A stretch of 64,000 nt of DNA. It comes from Viola odorata (lineage: Eukaryota; Streptophyta; Magnoliopsida; Malpighiales; Violaceae). The first letter of the stretch is position 1. The number at the start of each line of letters is the position of its first letter. Positions 58,638 to 64,000 of this stretch are shown here, one piece after another. A model generated the notes under the pieces. It did no database searches, had not been told where the DNA came from, and saw nothing but the letters and a program-made list of their open reading frames with translations. The stretch spans positions 43,417,661-43,481,660 of the forward strand of contig OY829541.1 in assembly GCA_963691705.1 (NCBI GenBank). The letters run 5' to 3'. Made by a program: the position numbers and the translations under genes.

Positions 58638-59058
58638 ATTGTGTTGCTTTAATTTTCCTATATTGTTGTCTTGTTTCTTAATCTTTTATCCAGTGTACTT
58701 TAACTTTTTAATGGTTGCAATTTATTTTCCGCTCTAAATTGGGTTTTTAGTGAGAATGTGGTATGGATCATGGCTTTTGATTTAATCCTTGTTCCCCATA
58801 TCTTTTATTCAAGATGTGATATAATGAAATTCTGTAGGCCTATCAAGCTGCCAAAATTTTCCTCTAAATCTCACAAGAAATCTCTATCTCTGGCTAGGCC
58901 TATCCCGTGGCCTAGACACTTTCAGAATAAACACCCCCCCACTTAACACATGCTTGCCCCTACACATACTGACTCTAAGATTGTAGCGGATAAAATATTT
59001 ATCAACACAACATATAGAGAATAATAACATCATCATTTGCAATAAATAAAAGGACTAG

Positions 59059-60097
59059 TCATTCGAACTCAAGTTCCAAAAGATACATCCTTGGTGGTTT
59101 CAATTTATTTATCAGGGGGGGTGGGCATGATGAGGTGGGATCTGCAGGATTGGGGGGGGGGGGGGGGGGGACTGATGAGGTGGATGCTGCTTCATTCAAC
59201 ATATGCTTTAGGATTCCTGAGACGACTTTGTCAAGGCTTTTGATATTGTCAGTGAGATTCCACAAGCACCCGGCTACATTTTTATAGCTGCCTGCTAGCT
59301 CGTGGAGGCACTTCTTCATCTCTTGGAGCAAATTTTGATGAGAGAGATGTTGCCCCAAGAGCAGCTCCTAGTAGCCTTGGATGCTCTACTGCATGTTTAG
59401 CTGGGTTTCCATGATGGTGCGTGCCTAGGATGGTGGAGAGCTTGAGGAGGACGGTTGCTCAGTGCTGCCACCAACGCCTCTGGAAGCATCTTGGGCTTGC
59501 CCTCCGGCTTGGTCTCTAGCGTGGCCGATCCCGTCCTCTGGTATTTCATCATTAACGATTGATCTGAAGAGGTGTCGTGCGTTTATCGACCGCCCCTGCT
59601 GCCTCCTCAATCTCTGCCTCCGTCACAAGCTTCCTAGGGTTTGGCCTCACTCCTTTCTTGATAGCAACCTGCTTTACCCGAGAGGATTTATTCACTCGTG
59701 GGGGTGCGTTGACGGGCTTGGTCGTGGGCTTGGCCGATAATGCAGTACGAATGGCTACATTGCCGTCGCAATTCCCAGCAGTTTTTCTTCTGGTCCTCCT
59801 CTCTAGTCTGCCATCAACTACTAGTACTGCTCTTTTCAGTCTCGTATTGGTCCCGTCATCCCCATTTGTGTCACTCAAGTCAATCGCTCTGTCTTTCCCC
59901 TTGACGCTCTCCTCTGACCCAGAGGTTTCATTCCCTGCAACCTCAGCCTTATTCAAGCTGGCCGCCTGTTCAGCATCTATTTCTCTCACGACTGCATCAA
60001 TCATTTGTTTAACCCGTCCTTGTTCTGACGGCCCTGCCGCAACTGGTTCGGTCGCAGACAGCCGCGTGCCATGAGGGTCGCTTGAGTTGCTGGCCAT
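59059..60097 (-). pseudogene. passenger gene C: Ser/Pro-rich protein with helical C-terminus
   Basis: The ATG is at 60095-60097. A charged disordered N-terminal part (NKSSRVKQVAIKKG, basic) changes frame near 59610. It then meets amber codons at 59425-59427, 59386-59388 and 59368-59370, all where CAG would fit, before a helical C-terminal segment (LLQEMKKCLHELAGSYKNV). A run of 19 G lies at 59152-59170 inside a Pro-coding stretch. Part of this gene (59145-59431) is copied outside the element at 63276-63560. No family recognised. Confidence 0.4.
59145..59431. repeat. duplicated segment, inner copy
   Basis: From caggattggggg to cctaggat, it is the same as 63276-63560 as far as I can read, apart from G-run length (19 versus 17). 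Confidence 0.9.
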
Positions 60098-60666
60098 GGG
60101 ATGAGGGTTTGTTTGAGAAGTTAGCGGTCAAAGTGGAAGTAATGGGAAGTTTTTGCGATTTAGAGTTGGTTTATTTATTCAAGTCATGAAGTGGGTTTTG
60201 GCAATTTTGGAAGTAGTTTTTGGCTATACAGTTTTTACTTGAATAAAAAATTAAGTAAAAATATGAAATGACTGGCTAGGCCACAGGCTCGGCCTAGAAA
60301 ATTACATAATTGCACACATTGGAAATTCCATATGCCCATCTACTTCACTGGCAGTGGATGGTTGGTGGATGATTGTTGTGATGAATGTTGCATTTCATCC
60401 CTGTTTTTGGTTGAATGCTTCTGTAGATAATGACCATTTTAGATGAGGTTTACTCTATTTTAATGATCATAGTTTCAATTTTTTGTTATTATCAGTAGTT
60501 GGTGTTTTAGTTACACTGAACTTCTATAATGCTTGACAGATAATGCACTAGAAAATATACACACAACAACGTGAAGAATTATGCGACATGAAAAAGAAAC
60601 ATAGTGATTTTATTTATTTTTAACACCCCAAGGACATACCACTTGGGTGTATTACAGACACCCTAA

Positions 60667-61050
60667 CTAGTCAGACCAAGATTCATCATCGATGGTTGGG
60701 ATGCCTGGAATGGCATTAGCAAAGAGATTCAAATCAGCAGAAGCAAGCCTTGCACTATTAAGAGCTAGGTTGAGCCCCTTTCTCTTTTGGTTCATGTGAG
60801 CAATGGAGAGGTTAAGCTGGTTGATAGCCTCGTTGTATGACTTGATTGCAGTCAGTGCCAGCCCCTCATGCTCAGCATCTTCGTACACCTCATCCTTCCT
60901 AGCCTTCATGTCCTCCAGCAACTCATTAAACTCCTCCATGTCCTGGTTGGTCTGAAGAATCCTATTCTCCAGCTGCACGATGTCCATGTCCAGATGATCT
61001 GAGAAGCGGCCTGCAGCATTGTGGATCTCTACCTTCCTCTCACGATCCAT
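60667..61050 (-). CDS. passenger gene D: small coiled-coil protein, 127 aa
   Basis: Intact frame starting at ATG 61048-61050, with a TATA box (minus-strand ctataaata, 61162-61170) about 115 bases upstream and a purine-rich leader between. Helical throughout: QLENRILQTNQDMEEF, LLEDMKARKDEVYED and LAHMNQ-like segments. It ends LFANAIPGIPTIDDE. It matches gene B in start, in the ED(M/L)K.RKD segment and in the FAN..PGIPT end, so the two are diverged paralogues. No known domain; function unknown. Confidence 0.6.
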   Translation of the reverse strand: MDRERKVEIHNAAGRFSDHLDMDIVQLENRILQTNQDMEEFNELLEDMKARKDEVYEDAEHEGLALTAIKSYNEAINQLNLSIAHMNQKRKGLNLALNSARLASADLNLFANAIPGIPTIDDESWSD

Positions 61051-61161
61051 TATTCTCTACCTGCACAGAGAAAGCTTAAAAGAGCAAAGGGGATAAGCAG
61101 CAAACAACAGAAGAGAAGAGGCAGTTTGGGGATGAAGAAAATTAGGTCAGAGGAGGCTGGT

Positions 61162-61170
61162 ATTTATAGG
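61162..61170 (-). promoter_or_regulatory. TATA box of passenger gene D
   Basis: The plus strand reads tatttatag; the minus strand gives ctataaata, a strong plant TATA box at a sensible distance from the start codon. Confidence 0.6.
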
Positions 61171-62058
61171 GGGGTCAGTTGGGTTACCTGAGGTTATGTG
61201 ATAAGGTGCATTACAGGAAAGGAGGGTGTCAACCAAACAATTGATGTGGCCAAAGTGTCACGCAACACACAAACCAAACCATTGCATCCAAACCAAACCA
61301 GTTATCAAAGATACACACAAATTGCACTATACCATTACTCTAAACATTGCATCACTTTTAGAATCTAAAAGGCTGACTCCATTAGTAAATGGGAATCCAA
61401 CTACAGGTCTACCATGTGCAGAGTTATCTAGGGAAAGCCCCTGCACTAGTTCAGTTATAGATCATTGAATGGTCAAATCGTCAACAAGGTTTGGGGGACT
61501 GTTATCGAAAATACATTAATTCACAACAATTATTTCCAATTTGTAATCCATCAATAGGCATTCATAATTATCATTCCAGGTGCCTATCTTTGCACCATCC
61601 AAGCATTCAAAGCACATAAAATACAGGTTTATGAACAAGGAATAACAAGTATTGCAAACCAGTGATGCACCACAGAGCAAATGAAACAGAGTCTGTTCTC
61701 AATATAGTTGCTTCTGCTCATGCAATTCCATATGCAAACCAAACCAACAATGCAGAACTCATCAAAGTGGAACAGAAAAAAAGAACAGGGCATCAATGCA
61801 ACTGGATTAAACAGGCTAAAATAGGGACCATTCAACAAAAACATACACTTTAAAAACCCTAAACACCCGACTACATTGAAGAAGATGACCATCCTAAATC
61901 CACCATCCTACTACTACCATAAACACCTTCTATCTACATTCAACAAAGTGGTCATCCAAACAGAAAACAACATTCAGTCTACCAGAAACACTAATATAGC
62001 AAAAACTGGCCATCCAAAAGTCAACACCATTATGTCTACAACCAACATCCTAATATAT
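61171..62058. other. spacer between passenger genes D and E
   Basis: AT-rich; nothing recognised. Confidence 0.5.
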
Positions 62059-62730
62059 TCAGTAGTAATCAGGGAGAAGAATACGTAACATTTGGATGAA
62101 GCTCTCTTCATAGAGTGGGTCATCTTTAGGGCGAAACAAACTTCGGATTGGCAACTTATTGAGATCGAAATCCATATCCACCTTCACTTCTGATGTATGC
62201 ATTAAATCTTCAGTGGCAGGTAGATTTAAATCAGGGATTTTATACTTCTTTGGATGCCCATGATTCAGGCCGAGATGCCCATCTTCTTCACTGCCAAGAG
62301 AGCACGAAACCTCCTCCGCTTCCAAAATGGTCACACGGGCCACCATTTCTTCCTCGGACACAACCACGCTCTCTTCAAACACGACGTCGTCTTCACTTTC
62401 GTAGGTATCTGGCACAATGACATCCATATCACAGATTGCATCCGCCGCAACAACCACCATTTCTTCAAACACGACGTCGTCTTCACAGTCGTATGTATCT
62501 GCAACAATGACATCCATATCACAGATTGCATCCGCCACAACAGCCACCGCGCTGACATCATCTCCAACCCCCGCCTCCGCGACTGCATCACCTTCGACCT
62601 CCGCCACCTCGGCGACATCATCCCCAACCCCAGGGACTCCAATTGAATCCAGTACGAACATACCCATCAACGGATCAAATTGCACGCAACTATCATCCTG
62701 GGAATCATCCCAGAAATCAACACCCTCCAT
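62059..62730 (-). CDS. passenger gene E: acidic protein with two EAR-type motifs, 223 aa
   Basis: Intact frame. Residues 1-120 are very acidic and Val-rich, with a 30-residue direct duplication (67-90 repeated at 97-120, DAICDMDVIV and DDVVFEE blocks) that is also a 90-base DNA repeat. DLNLP at residues 167-171 and DLNKLP at 189-194 fit the EAR consensus (DLNxxP / LxLxL) known to recruit TOPLESS-type corepressors in plants. No DNA-binding domain is visible. A minus-strand tatttata lies about 100 bases upstream (near 62833). The antisense open frames are shadows of the repeat. Confidence 0.55.
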   Translation of the reverse strand: MEGVDFWDDSQDDSCVQFDPLMGMFVLDSIGVPGVGDDVAEVAEVEGDAVAEAGVGDDVSAVAVVADAICDMDVIVADTYDCEDDVVFEEMVVVAADAICDMDVIVPDTYESEDDVVFEESVVVSEEEMVARVTILEAEEVSCSLGSEEDGHLGLNHGHPKKYKIPDLNLPATEDLMHTSEVKVDMDFDLNKLPIRSLFRPKDDPLYEESFIQMLRILLPDYY

Positions 62731-63021
62731 TTGGAAAAGTAGAAATTAAAAATACAGATTTGCAATGAAATTAAAACTGAAATTGAAGATGGAATTTTGG
62801 GATTCAGACCTCATTCGTGCTTCGGGTATAAATAGGGAAAAGCTTCGTTCCCCCGCAAATTTCATTTCAAACACAGAAAGAGGGAATCGAGGAAGGCAGT
62901 CGAAGCCGAAGCCGAAGTCGAAGCCGTCGTCGTCGTCACCAGCGCAGCCAGGCAGGGGCACCCTCGTCTTCTCCAGCCTCGGCATCCGAGAACGACATTT
63001 GTTGGGGGATTGTTTTTCATC

Positions 63022-63054
63022 GCTAAAACGACGATTGTAACGCCCCAGAGGGAG
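63022..63054 (-). repeat. right terminal inverted repeat of the mariner-like element
   Basis: Read inward it begins ctccctctggggcg and ends cgtcgttttagc, with TA following at 63055. Confidence 0.65.
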
Positions 63055-63056
63055 TA

Positions 63057-63275
63057 TTATTTAGGAATAAAGTAGTAATTTTTTTTATTTTTCATTTCGG
63101 ATTCTTAAGTATAAAATAAACACAAGAATTATACTTTCCCGAGAATCTTAAATGCTAACCAAACATAAAAATTTAACATTACTACCTTAATTTTCAATTT
63201 TTTTTCATCCCACAATAACGGTTATGTTTGACTTTTTATACGTATATGAGATGCTTGTAAAATTTTTATTGTCTT
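63057..63275. other. flank right of the mariner-like element
   Basis: AT-rich, no gene seen. Confidence 0.5.
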
Positions 63276-63560
63276 CAGGATTGGGGGGGGGGGGGGGGGA
63301 CTGATGAGGTGGATGCTGCTTCATTCAACATATGCTTTAGGATTCCTGAGACGACTTTGTCAAGGCTTTTGATATTGTCAGTGAGATTCCACAAGCACCC
63401 GGCTACATTTTTATAGCTGCCTGCTAGCTCGTGGAGGCACTTCTTCATCTCTTGGAGCAAATTTTGATGAGAGAGATGTTGCCCCAAGAGCAGCTCCTAG
63501 TAGCCTTGGATGCTCTACTGCATGTTTAGCTGGGTTTCCATGATGGTGCGTGCCTAGGAT
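63276..63560. repeat. duplicated segment, outer copy
   Basis: Copy of 59145-59431 in the same orientation, about 220 bases outside the mariner-like element. It starts with the 17-base G run at 63283-63299. It carries the amber-broken C-terminal part of gene C and cannot be functional alone. Confidence 0.9.
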
Positions 63561-63742
63561 TTTGAGCCCCTGCAGTCTAATTGATTGACTTATTTCAGCC
63601 CTCTGTCGAATTTTTGAGTTATTACCTCCCTCCACTTAATGCCCAACAATTTATTTCATCCCTCCGCCTAACGCCATCCACATTTTCCATCACGCCACGT
63701 CACCGACTGCTGATGTGTCACGCCACGTCAATTGACACGTCA

Positions 63743-63945
63743 CTTTCTTTCTTTCTTTCTTTTCTTTTCTTTCTTTTCTCTTTTCTTTCTTTCTTCACTT
63801 TCCTCCGACCTCACTCTCTCTCTCTTTCTTTCTTTTCTTTCTTTTTCTTTCTTTCTCTTCTTCCTCTCTTCTTCCACGACACTTTCTTTTTTTCATTTCT
63901 TTTTCTTTCTCTTCTTCTCCCTCTCAAGTCTCTCCTTCTTTCGGT
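63743..63945 (+). repeat. CT-rich microsatellite
   Basis: Long irregular ctttctttctttt array. The open frame over it (63732-63947) is a low-complexity artefact. Confidence 0.9.
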
Positions 63946-64000
63946 AGACCCGACATCAAGGCAAGCAATTCCTATCGTGTATGAACGGATCCGGATCGTG

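Larger units (their letters stand above)
54670..63054 (+). mobile_element. large mariner-like element with passenger genes
   Basis: Terminal inverted repeats of 33 bases (54670-54702 and 63022-63054) match at 26 positions. They start CTCCCTC and share CGTCGTTTTAGC, and are bordered by TA on both sides (54668-54669, 63055-63056). A DD39D transposase lies next to the left end. The interior right of it holds four further reading frames on both strands. Plant mariner-like elements are usually about 3-5 kb, so 8.4 kb with passengers is unusual. The alternative is that the right terminus belongs to another Stowaway-related element; no closer right end is seen after the transposase. Confidence 0.6.

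Noticed and set aside
59462..60074. Plus-strand frames of 92 and 165 codons
   Set aside because: Antisense to gene C; no domain, and gene C on the minus strand has the better composition and start.
62254..62749. Plus-strand frames of 110-130 codons
   Set aside because: Antisense to gene E; they stay open because of the 90-base duplication and skewed codons.

Overview
This window is nuclear DNA of a flowering plant, most likely a eudicot. I base that on a 23.7-kb Ogre/Tat-type Ty3/gypsy element primed by tRNA-Arg, several CRM-like chromoviral Ty3/gypsy elements, a DD39D mariner-like element with its Stowaway relatives, a hAT-like element, and fragments of a plant universal-stress-protein/U-box-kinase gene. 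No complete ordinary host gene is visible. Species cannot be told from the sequence.

Positions 96-48033 are one nest of retrotransposons inside a single minus-strand CRM-like element, here called X. X is bracketed by the target-site duplication agcct at 91-95 and 48034-48038. X was invaded by: a coding-poor LTR element (LARD-like, 1271-6497); a small LTR element W (6973-8754, target duplication agtgt); a full CRM-like element Z (9514-22929, minus, duplication ttcgg/tttgg); and the Ogre-like element (24162-47895, duplication gaaat), which sits in the 5' LTR of X. Z was itself invaded by Y (13889-19399, plus, duplication cacct), which lacks the end of RT, RNase H and integrase. The X gag gene is scattered in three pieces (22930-23140, 8755-9513, 6630-6972). 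The middle piece is inverted, and only flipping it back restores the target duplications of both W and Z.

The Ogre-like element has 4.1-kb LTRs, an upstream ORF1, gag, protease, a recognisable intron, then RT, RNase H, archaeal-type RNase H and integrase, and a 4.6-kb 3' noncoding region with a 30-bp/150-bp minisatellite. Two blocks of that noncoding region are shared, in the same order, with the unrelated-looking LARD element.

From 48039 on, the sequence is AT-rich with DNA transposons. A hAT-like element at 49163-51972 carries exon-intron fragments of a USP-domain gene and a 20-bp minisatellite. A Stowaway MITE lies at 53363-53602. An unusually large (8.4 kb) mariner-like element at 54670-63054 contains a DD39D transposase, broken by two amber codons, and four other reading frames: two related small coiled-coil proteins, a broken Ser/Pro-rich protein, and an acidic protein with two EAR-type motifs. 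This large mariner-like element with passengers is the best candidate for something undescribed.

Almost every transposon gene is broken, and a striking share of the breaks are in-frame TAG codons where CAG would be expected, as cytosine methylation decay in CHG context would produce. All boundaries were read by eye; identities, ages and family names need alignment.
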